Positions 44,401-54,257 of a DNA stretch of 64,000 nt are shown piece by piece (within the stretch, counting starts at the first letter, position 1; each line of letters opens with the position of its first letter). A program made the position numbers and the translations under genes. The notes beneath the pieces are model-generated. The model was not told the origin of the DNA. It made no database searches and saw only the letters and a program-made list of their open reading frames with translations. This DNA comes from Blepharisma stoltei. Its lineage: Eukaryota > Ciliophora > Heterotrichea > Heterotrichida > Blepharismidae. The stretch lies in NCBI GenBank assembly GCA_914767885.1, contig CAJZBQ010000017.1, positions 124,001-188,000 of the forward strand, read 5' to 3'.

Positions 44401-47006
44401 ACTATTTCGTTAAGCATTTTCACATTAGATCTTCTTATTGCTTTTGGCATGCTTTCTTTTGGAAATTTCAGCGGCAGTGTCAGTCTACTTTCAATTAGCT
44501 GCACTATTTTTATGATCAGGTCTAGAAGACCTGACTGTCTAATAGCATCTTGTCTGTCCACTAGATTTGACATCATTGAAGGGTCATCTTTTAGTATTCT
44601 TTTTCTCAAATTATTCATGATTTCTACCAGCATCTCTGATTGTCTTTCGAGCTCAGCTTCAGTACTTCTTGCCAATTCATAATTCAAAATATAGGCCACG
44701 TTTCTTTTGACCATGCCCCAAGTGCTTAAAAAATAGTAAAAACTCACAAGTTTGGGTATAACTCGGCTGATTTGGTATATATGGATGGTTGATTCTTCAG
44801 GCTCGTCTTCTAATATAAATGTAGTTTTTGTGGCGAGTTTTCTGTTAAATGTTAATTTTACTTCCATTTCTTCAACTGTTTTCATAGTCTGGAAAAAGTT
44901 TTTTAAGGTTTCTTGGCCGCCTGCTTTTAGTACTTTTTGAAGTTTGATATTCTCAAATTTTACTATATTTTTTTATGATAGATTGGTCTATATAGTTTTA
45001 GGGTGTTGTAAGGCATATTTATAGCCATAGAGGATAGGGTTTTAAAAGTCAAATATGGGCTATCATAGTTCTCTGGAAGAATTTTGAATAAAGTATGGTC
45101 ATTGCTCCCGTCAGTAGTTAATGACAGCTGGCCTGACTTTGCTACATATAAAAACATGCCAGTCGCTACGTGCTTTATTCTGTACTCTCCTACGGGCTCT
45201 GCTAGTCCTCCAATAAATGGGTTTTTCCTTTCTAATTCTCATACAGACAGACTTGACTTATTGTTTTCTATATAAACTTTCATTTTCGGCTCTTTTGTAG
45301 CTTCTGACCTTATTTTGTAGTTTACAGCATAGACTTCTTCATTTCCTTCTTGCTGGGCCTCTGTGGTCTCATTTGGCAAAATTTCTTCGATTTTTCTCGG
45401 GGTAACTGACAGGTATCCTTCACATTGTTTGTGGAAAATCCGAAAGGAGTCTCCAGTCGCTACAAAATTTGGGTTGATTTTCATTTGGGATTGGCTTATA
45501 TGCTATATTTACTGAAATTATCTTTTTAATATGTTTTTAGCCATATTTAATCAAGATTGGGATAAATTTTCTTGCCCTTCATATTGACAAGTTGCTGGAA
45601 GCATTTAGCTCGCACTCCATATTCTGTCGAAAAATCTGAGAAATTGCCATATGGAGATGATAGGTGGAGTTTTCCATTGTGGTAACTAGTTTAAAGAAAT
45701 CTGAGTATTTTACAGGCTCACCTTCTTGTCTGAGCTTATCTTTAGGCATGATCTCAAACCAAGACCCTTCCGAGCCTTTATGATCTAAAATCACTTGTAA
45801 GCAACCTCGTTCTCTAGCAACTTCTAAGCTTGCTGTCAAAAAGCAGTCACTATGAAGATGCCTAAGCTGGATTCTTTCCCCATAGGTAACTTTTCGGCCA
45901 TAGCTTAAATCTAATTCTGCTTCATTTCCTTTTTGTTCTTCATCAGCTTGTTCTTTTAACCTTTTTAGTACTTTTGGATCCTGCTTTTTTAATTTTTTAT
46001 AATTCTGCAGCATGGTTGTAAACCGGCTACCTATTAAGTAATTTAAAGAAATAATTTTCCTACAAAATTTGTTTTTTCAATGATTTTAAATACTTTTGAG
46101 AAAAAATTAGTGTAATCTACAGCAGAAAATTCATGCTTTCCGTTTTTGTAAACCCATACTGTCTTGACGGTTCTATTCTAAACAAGCTTTGTCTAAAGAG
46201 CACCTGGTTGGAGAATTCTGTAAAAAATTCTTTAGGTATGCATTCAAGATGGACATGGGATATCCCATCCCCACTGATAACCCCTGTAAACTCAAAATCC
46301 TCATTGGAGTCTTTTGATAATAAAGTTATAGCATCCCCAATCAGCAAAAATCCAGCCTTGTCTGAGCGTTTTTCTTTTGGGAGTGGGGCATCTTTGGTGT
46401 TATCATTAGTTTCGAAAATGGTCTGAAGAGAGGTTTGTAAGTCTTTTTTTGAAACTATTGGGGGCAGAGTAAGGGTGTTTTTGGATGTCACATTGAAAGA
46501 GGCTGAAAGTGGCTGCTCTTTTACGCTGCTGTCAATTACTTTTATTATTGAAATTTCTCTAGGATTTGTTTTTGCATGTGAAATTTCAGTGCTTGCCCGC
46601 ATCGGCTCATGTTTATAGCTTATTCCCCTTCCTGAGAGAACAAAAAATATTTTTGTTCCAGCGTTAAATAGATTTATATAGATTTTGTTTTCGGAATTCG
46701 AATTCGCAAATTTTTGAGAGCAAAAATTATCTTAATTTGTAAAAATTTATGTTTTAAATTGCAAGCTGTTTAAATTTAACAGAATTAGCTAGAGATTTCA
46801 TTAAAATAATTATCACTTATATATCAAATATTTTTAAAAAAAAAATTTATCTGTTAACTAACTATAAGGAAGGTTTTTACTCAAATAGGGATTTTTTCCG
46901 AAGTTTGTTCGTTCATGGAGGGGGAAGTTATTACTTCAATTAAAGTTCTTTTTGAAGCTCTTGTAATGGCTGACTCCAATTTTGCGATAGCGACTTGTTT
47001 TATCAT
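35429..47006 (-). CDS. Inositol 1,4,5-trisphosphate receptor-type calcium channel
   Basis: About 2,900 residues after removing some ten IESs. The N-terminus has the Ins145/MIR region (GFLLIGDAITLLS, YGERIQLRHLHSDCFLTA, FVATGDSFRIFHKQCEGYLSV, ATGMFLYVA), then RIH repeats and the RIH-associated motif RWLRDKLGAHNALLKFL. The C-terminus holds six membrane segments with pore GIRAGGGIGDDL, the S6 helix LLYFIFVIIILLNIIFGIIIDTF, and the zinc motif CFICG .. EHNIHAYLAFLVYIHHKNL. It releases calcium from internal stores. Start: ATG at 47004-47006, recovered in frame only when the MITE at 46621-46928 is removed. IESs: 46621-46928, 46038-46117, 45480-45577, 44961-44992, 44261-44337, about 41739-42373, 41092-41280, 39170-40034, 36200-36743, 35716-35776. 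One junction (41739-42373) is off by a base at a run of six T (41733-41738), possibly a sequence error. Confidence 0.93.
35716..35776. other. 61-bp IES in the IP3 receptor C-terminus
   Basis: TA at 35716-35717 and 35777-35778; joins FQFEI to RKWHKRIGWLYH between the two halves of the conserved zinc motif. Confidence 0.75.
36551..36631. repeat. Palindromic element 1 in the 544-bp IES
   Basis: Arms CCTTGCTATAATTGTGGGAG and the matching right arm CTCCCACAATAATCG, extended by GGCATGTG/CACATGCC toward a short loop. Confidence 0.75.
36639..36742. repeat. Palindromic element 2 in the 544-bp IES
   Basis: Arms of about 37 bp with a few mismatches: CTTTTCCCTTGAATAG .. CTATTCAAGGGAAAA, and CGCTGTC..GACAGTG inside. 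No relation to element 1. Confidence 0.75.
39170..40034 (-). mobile_element. 865-bp family B retroelement as IES in the IP3 receptor gene
   Basis: Flanked by a 10-bp direct repeat ATTTCTCCTC (39170-39179; 40035-40044). The right end carries a CCCTAATCTAATCTAA tail, like the CCTAA tail of the relative at 17885-18535. Precise loss joins FMDPDGGEI to INVYLLVQEMKEFF. The duplication holds no TA, and the nearest TAs do not give the right frame, so excision either uses the repeat itself or another boundary rule. Confidence 0.8.
41092..41280. other. 189-bp IES in the IP3 receptor gene
   Basis: TA at 41092-41093 and 41281-41282; joins SQTHVIG to SIFSCETGWDLSKYTAEN. AT-rich, no repeats seen. Confidence 0.7.
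41739..42373. mobile_element. Decayed MITE with a younger MITE inserted in it (IES in the IP3 receptor gene)
   Basis: The outer element is a truncated, reverse-oriented main-family copy (GTTAAAATTAAACAGAATTAGCTAGAG.. then TTTCTAATGGCTTTGCTCACTCAC..). A fresh forward copy (41895-42278, TAA on both sides) sits inside it. The two interrupt the RIH-associated region (QKMAKSL .. KSKSFARWLRDKLGAHNALL). See the receptor entry for the one-base frame problem. Confidence 0.75.
41895..42278 (+). mobile_element. Main-family MITE, copy 6
   Basis: 384 bp, TAA at 41892-41894 and 42279-42281. Forward orientation; closest to copies 1, 2 and 4. Confidence 0.9.
44261..44337. other. 77-bp IES in the IP3 receptor RIH region
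   Basis: TA at 44261-44262 and 44338-44339; joins VKHLFY to KLAVKLYETIFLCIK. Other in-frame TAs exist nearby. Confidence 0.6.
44961..44992. other. 32-bp IES in the IP3 receptor gene
   Basis: TA at 44961-44962 and 44993-44994; joins PYNTLKL to KFENIKLQKVLKAGG, correcting a frame change. Confidence 0.65.
45480..45577. other. 98-bp IES in the MIR region, boundary ambiguous
   Basis: Removal between TTCAT repeats (45480-45484; 45578-45582) gives LSIWKINPNFVATGD, keeping the conserved W-K-I of MIR domains. A TA-to-TA alternative gives LSISQSQMKINPNF and is also in frame. Confidence 0.55.
46038..46117. other. 80-bp IES in the IP3 receptor gene
   Basis: TA at 46038-46039 and 46118-46119; joins TESMNFL to LYLIGSRFTTMLQNYKKL. 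Confidence 0.65.
46621..46928 (-). mobile_element. Decayed main-family MITE near the IP3 receptor start
   Basis: TTA duplications at 46620-46622 and 46928-46930; 308 bp; hairpin end first. Excision connects MIKQVAIAKLESAITRASKR.. through LIEVISYKHEPMRAS in frame, showing that the first 26 codons lie beyond the MITE. Confidence 0.8.
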
Positions 47007-47180
47007 ATTTAATTAATGTTATACTATGAGCCTCCATTTGATCTTAGACTTCATTAAAAAGTCCGAACTTGGTTTTTTGCCACGATTGCACCTAAATTTT
47101 ATTATGGTTTTGCAAACGTCCAGGATTTTTAAAGGAGCCTGAGCCTAATGGAGGCTAACCCTATACGTTTCTAAATAAAA

Positions 47181-48426
47181 ATGATCAAAAAACTAGTTAC
47201 ATGGTTTACCAAGCCAAAAGACAGTAACCGCGCCATGATCTGGAGAGAGCTCTATGCTGATGTTTTCCAAAACTGCCTGAAGTTTTGTGCTTACTCTGTC
47301 TCAGGCTCCCAAGCAATGAAGGCTGAAAACATGCGAGCTTTTTTTGACTTTTTAAACCATCTAGTTATGCTGGGTGCTAACAAATCCTCAGAAAGGCTGC
47401 CAGATATCAATTATAACTATGGCTACGGACGAATAAAAAACCTTGCTGTGATAGTTCCTGGGCTCTGCTTTTTCTTGTCTGGAGTTTATAACTTTTCCAC
47501 TCCAATGGCACAGGTTTTCTACTTTAAAGAAGCAGCAGAGCTACTTACCATCACCCCAGCTTCTTTTTCTGTGATACTTATTTAGCTTATTTTTTTGTCA
47601 AGTTTTGTGGAATTTTGGCTATTTTATAAGAATTTAGGAAATATCAAGGAATTTCCAGCGTCACTGAGCTTTAAGGAATCACTTAAAGGTAGACTAAAGC
47701 TTTCTTATGATATAATTACCCAAAAAATTGATATTGATCCTATCCAAAATGCTATCGCAATAGAAAATGTTTTAGCTGTTATGGGGGTTTGCACTCCAAT
47801 AGCGACTTCTGCACTATACTATGTTACAAATCTGTGGTGGCTTGACCCATTGGGTCAAGCTATAAACGGAGTAATTCAGATGTATTTAGGGTATTTAATT
47901 ATAGAAGATAATTCAAAAATTTTGATTGATAAAAGTGTGAATGAAGAATACATGAAAAAAGTTAGGGAATTTATTAGTAGTCGAAATGGGGTGCTGAAAG
48001 TATGGAAATTAAAGTCAAAATATGCCTTTTCGAATTTACTAGGACTTATCAATTTATTTTTCTGGAGTAATTTGCAATAAAAACTATCAGAGATATTTAT
48101 TTTTTAAAAATAAATAAAATAATATGATATATTTAAACTCGACTGAATACTCTATAGCTATTGATATAGCCTATGATCCTAAAAAAATCAGCTCAAGTGT
48201 TGTTGAAGAGCTGAAAAGCGACATTGAGCAAGCCTCAAAGGGAAGGTCAGAAGAAGAAATAAAGCAGCTGATAACGAAAGCTACAGAATTTGTCCTTGTG
48301 AAAACTGACGAGTTCAATAGAGGTCTTAAAATCGAAGTCAAGCAGCAGTTTCCTGATGTTGCTGATATAGATATTGAGCAGTTAAAAATAAGGCCAATTA
48401 GTAAAGATGAATATCGATCTTCATAA
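47181..48426 (+). CDS. Cation diffusion facilitator, SLC30A9 (ZnT9)-like
   Basis: Coding segments 47181-47570, 47586-48020 and 48130-48426 give 373 residues. The N-terminal membrane part (YADVFQNCLKFCAYSVSGSQAMKAENMRAFFDFLNHLVMLGANK, then YNYGYGRIKNLAVIVPGLCFFLSG) follows the CDF pattern, with the YGYGR motif typical of the ZnT9 branch. Later segments: NAIAIENVLAVMGVCTPIATSALYYV, LDPLGQAINGVIQMYLGYLIIEDN. The C-terminal cytosolic domain (STEYSIAIDIAYDPKK) ends the protein. ZnT9 proteins export zinc from mitochondria in other eukaryotes. The histidine of the usual HxxxD zinc site in TM2 appears replaced (MRAFFD). A 15-nt intron (47571-47585) and a 109-bp IES interrupt it. Its start is 175 bp from the divergent receptor gene. 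Confidence 0.88.
47571..47585 (+). other. 15-nt intron in the SLC30A9-like gene
   Basis: GTGATACTTATTTAG; removes the only in-frame TAG and gives SFSLIFLSSFVEFW. Confidence 0.85.
48021..48129. other. 109-bp IES in the SLC30A9-like gene
   Basis: TA at 48021-48022 and 48130-48131; joins WKLKSKY to LNSTEYSIAIDIAY. Confidence 0.8.
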
Positions 48427-48685
48427 TGTGAAGATAATAATAGATAAGAATTTTAACTAAATTAGCATTTATTTGATTATTTTATTATTTGAAAATAGCA
48501 TACCTCATCTTTGATAAATTATGATTAAATTTTTAACTAATGTAATAAAATCAATCTAAGCTGCCCTTATATTAATTTATTACATTTAAATTATTAATTA
48601 TAGAAACTTAATAACAACTACTAAGGCTTGAGCAACATTTCGATTTTGCCACTGCTTTTCACTATACTAGGAAGCAGCTAACATA

Positions 48686-48772
48686 TATTGTGAAATATAC
48701 TATATAGCACGGGGCGTTTTTGGCTCAAGTTCCAGCATAAAAGGCCCGTGCTATATAGTGTATTTCACTATA
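48686..48772. repeat. Palindromic TA-bounded element
   Basis: Imperfect arms TATTGTGAAATATACTATAT.. and ..ATATAGTGTATTTCACTATA around a GC-rich centre (GCACGGG..CCCGTGC). It overlaps the predicted stop of the next minus-strand frame. Confidence 0.75.
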
Positions 48773-49080
48773 CACTTATCGAGCCTACTATAAGTCTTTC
48801 TTTATTTATTTCTTTATAATCCCATGCAATATCTTCCTTGTGTGGTAGACCAGAAATCCTCCATAAAACCAAAAAAATTCAAGGAATAAAACCTTCCCAA
48901 ATCAGCTTGAGTCCACAAACGCAGGATAATATAAAAAGCATTGAAACATTTATTAAAGAAATCCCTATAATCTCCACAATTTCAATCTCTTTACTATAGT
49001 TTTCCCTTTCTTAGCAGCATGAAAAAATGCTACAATATGATTAATAAATAAAACCATAAAATCAATAATCCTCCAGTTCG
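48768..49080 (-). CDS. Possible membrane protein, broken or IES-interrupted
   Basis: Two overlapping frames look coding when UGA is W: RIIDFMVLFINHIVAFFHAAKKGK, then after a frame change near 48995-49010 EIEIVEIIGISLINVSMLFILSCVCG and LIWEGFIPWIFLVLWRISGLPHKED. They carry two hydrophobic segments. No junction restored them convincingly and no family is recognised; it could be a pseudogene. Confidence 0.35.
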
Positions 49081-49142
49081 GAACAGAAAGAAATTTTTTA
49101 TTTTTTGTTAGAAAAAGAAAATTTAATTATACTGGTGAAGGC

Positions 49143-50380
49143 TTAAAAGTTTTCATTTCACTTGTAGGGCCTTTGATTAAGTTTTCTTTTGTAAGTCTTT
49201 TTTTGTGTTTATTTTTAAGCCATGCTAAAATATAAAACTTAACTCCCCCACCCTCCGTGAGTGAACAAAAAAATTTTGTTCACTCACGGAGGGGGGTTAA
49301 TTTTTTTTTTAAAAAAAAATTATATATAAATTTTATAAAAAATATTTTTTTTTCGAAATTTAAAAAAATCCTAATTCGCAAAATTGGAAAGCAAATATTA
49401 ATTTAATTTGCAAAATTTATGTTTTAAAAAGCAATTCGTTTAAAATTAAAAAGAATTAGCTCTAGATTTCATTATACTAATTATCATTTATATATCAAAT
49501 TTTTTTCCATAAAAATTTTTCTATTAAAAACAATTTTTGTTCACTCATGGAGGGTGATTTTTTGGGCAAAAAATAGGGATTTTTCTAATGGTTTTGTTCA
49601 CTCACGGAGGGGGGGGAGTAAGTAAAAAAAGTTCAATATAGACGCTTAAAACGACTAAAATATATCTGTCATTTTTGGTTTTTCTTGATTTACCTTCAAT
49701 TACATTGTTGAAATGAAAGATTAAGAAAAATCCATATATATTGAATAAGATTAACAGCATATTTAAACCTGGGCAAAATCACTATTTCCTAACAAAAAAT
49801 GGTAGTTATACATCAATTATACTAATGCTGAAATATTATATAGAGATAGCCCAACTGCTATCGGGACAAAAAACAAAAATAATTTCTCATAAGATGCCAC
49901 AACTATAAAAACACTTACATTTACCAAAGATATATAAAACATATAAATAATCCCATTCCGTACATTAAAAGCTTCCTTTTCAGAAATAGAATACAAAACA
50001 GAGACTACATGAATCGAAACAAAAAAGTACAAAATCATGACAACAAATTTCTGATCTAAAAGTGACAAAACCACTCCAAACATTGATCCAAAAAAAATTG
50101 TAAAGAGACCAGCAAATATTGATAGTAAAATTAAGTTTTTGGCTATTTCTTTTACCCTAAATAATGCTACTGCTGTTAGCACCAGGGCAACTTTGACAGC
50201 TATAGCAAGCCAAAATCGTTTTTCCACAAAGACATAGAGAGGGTGGATAAGGGAGAATGATAACGCAATGCAGCTTGATATTAAAACTTGGACTAAGAGG
50301 CCTATAAGCACTTTTCTGATGTAAATCAAGTTGAAGTAATTTGGATGGGAGTCTTCAGAAAAGGTTATGTCTTGGTCCAT
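49143..50380 (-). CDS. TMBIM/LFG (BAX inhibitor-1 like) membrane protein
   Basis: Coding segments 50380-49823, 49763-49619 and 49240-49143 give 266 residues. It opens with FNLIYIRKVLIGLLVQVLISSCIALSF, the IRKVY..LLVQ signature of the LFG branch, and has seven hydrophobic segments ending ILVVLSVYIELFLLKFYIL, equivalent to the YLDIINLFL segment. These proteins act as ER or Golgi calcium-leak channels and restrain cell death in animals and plants. The last helix is interrupted by an intact MITE; excision gives LFLLKFYILAWLKNK and a basic tail. The conserved aspartates of the BI-1 calcium site are not evident. A 59-bp IES (49764-49822) lies before the sixth segment. Confidence 0.8.
49241..49618 (-). 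mobile_element. Main-family MITE, copy 7, acting as an IES in the TMBIM gene
   Basis: Element 49244-49618, TAA at 49241-49243 and 49619-49621, reverse orientation. Removing 378 bp restores the end of the last transmembrane helix. This is a well-preserved copy inside an exon, so insertion was recent. Confidence 0.9.
49764..49822. other. 59-bp IES in the TMBIM gene
   Basis: TA at 49764-49765 and 49823-49824; joins LSLYNISAL to NMLLILFNIYGFFL. Confidence 0.75.
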
Positions 50381-50408
50381 AGTTAAAAATTAGATAAAAA
50401 TATTATGA

Positions 50409-50942
50409 TTAAATAAATATTTTGCTGTAATATAGTAAGACTTTATCATAGTTATTCATTTTCTGACAATTATCAAGAAAATTTATTCTATTAGATATAG
50501 TATTAGATTCATGAAAATATAAAGAAATTAAAGGGGAGAAGGGAATGAAGAAATATCAAATTATTGAAGTAGATGTTGCAGCAAAAAATTTCATAAAAAC
50601 TGTGATGAAAAATAAAAATTTAAGGCGTCTTGGACGCGGTAATGCATAATTATTATTATCAAGGAAATTTATAACTTCTTCGACATCAGTATCTCTGTGA
50701 TTATCAAATAATATATAGGTAAGTTCTATAAACTGCTTTATAAGGGTGGGATATTGAAGCTGAAAACTCTCGAATAGCTGGACCAACTCAGTTGGTAAAA
50801 CCAATTTGGAGAGTTGGCAAAATGATCTCTCTCAAGTTGTTGGTCTGACCACCTCAGTTGGACCAGCCACTGGAGAGTTTTCAGCTTCAATATTCTGCCC
50901 TTATAAAGCAGTTTATAGGCTTTGCCTATAGCTCCTATCCAT
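50409..50942 (-). CDS. Unknown 114-residue protein split by a palindromic IES
   Basis: Coding segments 50942-50916 and 50726-50409. The first nine codons (MDRSYRQSL) lie beyond a 189-bp palindrome; after excision at TA the frame runs ELTYILFDNHRDTDVEEVINFLDNNN, then a basic YALPRPRRLKF and a hydrophobic segment FLFFITVFMKFFAAT, with a UGA tryptophan in TSIIWYFF. It ends 28 bp before the TMBIM start. Function unknown; a membrane-anchored small protein would fit. Confidence 0.65.
50727..50915. mobile_element. 189-bp palindromic (foldback) IES
   Basis: Two arms of about 75 bp with few mismatches, from TATAAACTGCTTTATAAGGG on the left to CCCTTATAAAGCAGTTTATA on the right, meeting in a short spacer with GTTGG/CCAAC repeats. 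TA at 50727-50728 and 50916-50917. Excision joins the start codon segment to the rest of the gene in frame. Confidence 0.8.
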
Positions 50943-51015
50943 ATTAAAATTGCTCTAATTAATTATTATTATTAATATTCCTTCAATCTTTCTCAATCTT
51001 TTTTTATAATTCCAC

Positions 51016-52757
51016 TTATGTTTGAAATATCACCTCAGCTTTAAATTTTCCTCTGTCATAAAAGCTCGGATCCTTCGTTAATTTTGGCAACCTCCAAACT
51101 TTAATTTCTCCGTTTTCAGCACTGCTAAGCAGGACATCTTCATTTTCTATATAATTTAAACACAAAATGGCTGATTCATGAGCTTTCCATGTAAATGATA
51201 AAACCCCCGTCGTAAAATTCCATATATGCAAAACTCCTTCACTATTTCCTCCAAAAATTTCGTCTCGGCTGTTTGCATAAATCATTACACTTAGCAAAGT
51301 CCTTGCCTTAATTGACTGCTGGAGCTCAAAATTATTTCCCTCTGCTTTTTGATAAATATTCAGCTCAGAGTTTCCGGTTCCTATAAAGAAGTTTCCGTTT
51401 AAGCAAATATTCATAGAAATTATTTCAATATTTGTATTAATATTCTGTATAAATATAGGTGTAAGGCTTGCTACGTCGAATATTAAAATCCCATTAGATT
51501 TGGTGGCAATTAGAATTTTTGAGGCACTAAAATCAGATACCGCTGACACTGGGATTCCAGGGAATTCGGCTTCTGCAATTTCATTAATTTCTTCATTTAT
51601 AAAGCATTCTATTAAATATTAACATTAAAATTGTTAGCTATGGCACTTAAACATTTATAAGAATTAGTATAATAAGACTGAAATTAATTTATTATCTTCT
51701 GAACACGAATAAAGTGTCGAGTTTGTATGGTTTACCACAATCCCAATAATATTTTTATTATGGTTTGTCAGAGTACAATAATCGTCATATTGAGTGCACC
51801 CTATATCAGTCCTTGCTCTATAACAAAAAATAATTCCTTCCTCAGTCCCTATTGAAAGAATGTCTAAGTGCTCATTTCAGCTCATACAAGTGACTTCAGT
51901 TGCAAAAGGAATTTTTCATGATTCATTATAAATATAGCCTTGGCGGCTATTCATTAGAGTAACTGCCCCATTTATAGCGTTTTTTTCATCTTCTTCTAAG
52001 CTTGATTCTTCTGATTTTTGTTGAAAATTTCCTTTTAACTTTGAGCAGACAAATAGCAAGCTTTTAAAAATTGTCAGTGAAATAGGCTTTCCTTCTGTAT
52101 CTAATTTAGAGATAAGTTCAGGGGCATTGAATCTTGGCTTTGGGATAAATTGGTCTAATTGCAAAAATTTTTTTATATTAAAATTATATGAATTTTCTTA
52201 CTTCTCATCTCTTAGCCCTATAAATAAATAGAGCAAAATTATAGGTAAAATAATAATTTATACTCAATAGTATTGATACCTAATTTAATGTCGCCGAAAT
52301 CAAATTTTATCAATAGATTATTTTATTTTAAATAGAGGTAATGCAGGTTGAACGCTATTTAGATTGAAAGAGATGACTTCCAATTTTAAAGGGGAGAATT
52401 ATTAAAATTTGTAATGGCTGGCAAAATTATATTTATATATATTTAATATAAATTTCTTCAGACTCAGCGATATCTTGCCTTGATAAAATCCCTTGTAAAA
52501 ATTCATTTATCCCTTGCTGCCTGTTATTAAGGAAGCTATTGCTGTATTTTTTTCATAAAGTTTTCTTTGGAAGCTGCGGAATCCCAGGAAATTTTTTTAG
52601 CAAATCTTTATGAAAAGCATCAAATTGGCTGTATCGTTTATCTACAGTTCATGATATTTTTGACAAAGTATGTCATACTTTAATAACGTAAAATATTACA
52701 TGGTCAGGAGATTCATAATGCCGATCAATAGTCGCACCAAAAACACCTAGCTCCATA
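51016..52757 (-). CDS. PX-domain plus WD40 protein
   Basis: The PX domain lies at 52757-52445: MELGVFGATIDRHYES, HVIFYVIKVWHTL .. WTVDKRYSQFDAFHKDLLKKFPGIPQLPKKTLW and NNRQQGINEFLQGIL. That includes the basic R-Y..F and P-x-x-P elements that bind phosphoinositides. After an IES (about 52180-52440) it continues KKFLQLDQFIPKPRF and a WD40 propeller: EVTCMSWNEHLDILSIGTEEGIIFCY, KILIATKSNGILIFD, GNFFIGTGNSELNIYQK, DEIFGGNSEGVLHIWN, AILCLNYIENEDVLLSSAENGEIKVWRL. A PX-WD40 order suggests an endosomal adaptor. A second IES of about 72 bp (51598-51669) is needed. The exact first IES boundary is uncertain. Confidence 0.8.
51598..51669. other. About 72-bp IES in the PX-WD40 gene
   Basis: TA at 51598-51599; upper TA at 51670-51671 or 51673-51674. 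Joins KLISVL(L) to NEEINEIAEAEF. Confidence 0.6.
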
Positions 52758-52791
52758 ATTTATGAATTTCATATAAAATTCTAGATTTACT

Positions 52792-52910
52792 ATAGCCTGA
52801 GCACTCTTATTGCTGCACAAGCCTAATATTGCCAGGAAGCTCAGCAGGCTTATGAGCTACTCCAAAATTTTGAGAGCAGCAATCAGAGCAATATGAGTGC
52901 TCAGGCTATA
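52792..52910. repeat. Palindromic TA-bounded element
   Basis: Arms TATAGCCTGAGCACTC .. GAGTGCTCAGGCTATA, with inner GCTGC/GCAGC matches; 119 bp. It lies upstream of the PX-WD40 gene. Confidence 0.8.
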
Positions 52911-54207
52911 TGAAATTAATAGACACAAATTATTCATATAATTTGTAAAAATTATATAAAGATAGCTTGAGACTTAAAACTTTTTAGCTGTCTCCTATAT
53001 TTTTTTATATATAAAAATCAGAATCCTATTTTAATATCAATTTCTATAGTCTACTTACTAAAGGATACGAAATTAAAACCCTAAACTTCGGTAGTAATGA
53101 ACTTGGTGGTGTCGATCGCTGTCTTTTCCAATGTCAAATTCTCCACTTTCCGCTTATTCCCTCTTTTCTTCAATTTTTCACAGCCTCTATAAATCCATAC
53201 TATCACATACCGTTCTTAGAAATAAGCGACTATGCTGTATCCACCCCAAATTCCTAGCAGTGCAAGTCTCATGTACATTGGAAACCATGCAATCTACATA
53301 ACTCTTACATTATAAAGATCCATTAACCATTGTGGAGGCCAAAGAACCAAGTAAATATGCAGCGAAAATAAACAGGAAATATAAACCATAAGGTAAACAT
53401 TTTTATAAGCCGGAAATTTTCAAGGCTTTCCTTCGTTAAAGGCAACGCAGACTGATAAAAGTTCAAGCAGGGCCATAAGGTACACAATGGTATTGGCGTC
53501 GTTTAAGTAGTCGTCGCCTGCGTCGTCTACAGACTCATAGAATGGCAAAGCTATCGCTACTTCATAGACAATGACCATTCCTATAGCTTGTAATATAGAC
53601 TGTCCTAGTACTGAGCCTATGACAGCGACAGACATTAATGATGAAGTTGGCTGTTTTTTGCTTAATTTAGGATAAGGCCCTGTGCTGCCCATTGCCATAG
53701 CTAAAGGTAGGACTGTTAACAAATCTTGAGATAAAAATTCGTTATTGGTCAATCCACTCCCAAGGACGTGTATTTTATATGATTAATTAGCTGTTTTTTA
53801 ATTTAATATAAATAGCTTTATTTTGATAAATTGTATGCAAGGGTATATAAAATTTTGACATTCGTAAATTGAATCATAGAATAAACAGCCATAAATTTAA
53901 AGCACTGCACAGATGTGGTCAAGGCACATCTGCCATTTTTTAAAACTATTGGAACACATGAAATATCAGGGATACTTGACGTGAAAGGAGCTGCAATAGA
54001 AGTTTCAGCTTCTGTTAAGGATATTCCTATATCAGCAGTTTTTAAAGCTCCGCAGTCATTAGCTCCATCTCCACACATGCCAACTAAGAGGCCTATGCTT
54101 TGGAGCCTGCTTACCAGCAGTGTTTTGTGCTCTGGAGACATCCTTGCAAAAATTCTGCATTTATTAAGCAGGACTTTTATCGAATACTCGGCATTAGCAT
54201 AAAATTT

Positions 54208-54257
54208 TAATTAATTTTTTTTTGATTATTTATATAAAAATATATATAAAAAATTTT
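54208..54257. other. 50-bp IES in the P5 ATPase locus
   Basis: TA at 54208-54209 and 54258-54259; joins KNGDANMI to [16 protein letters not shown]. Confidence 0.7.
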
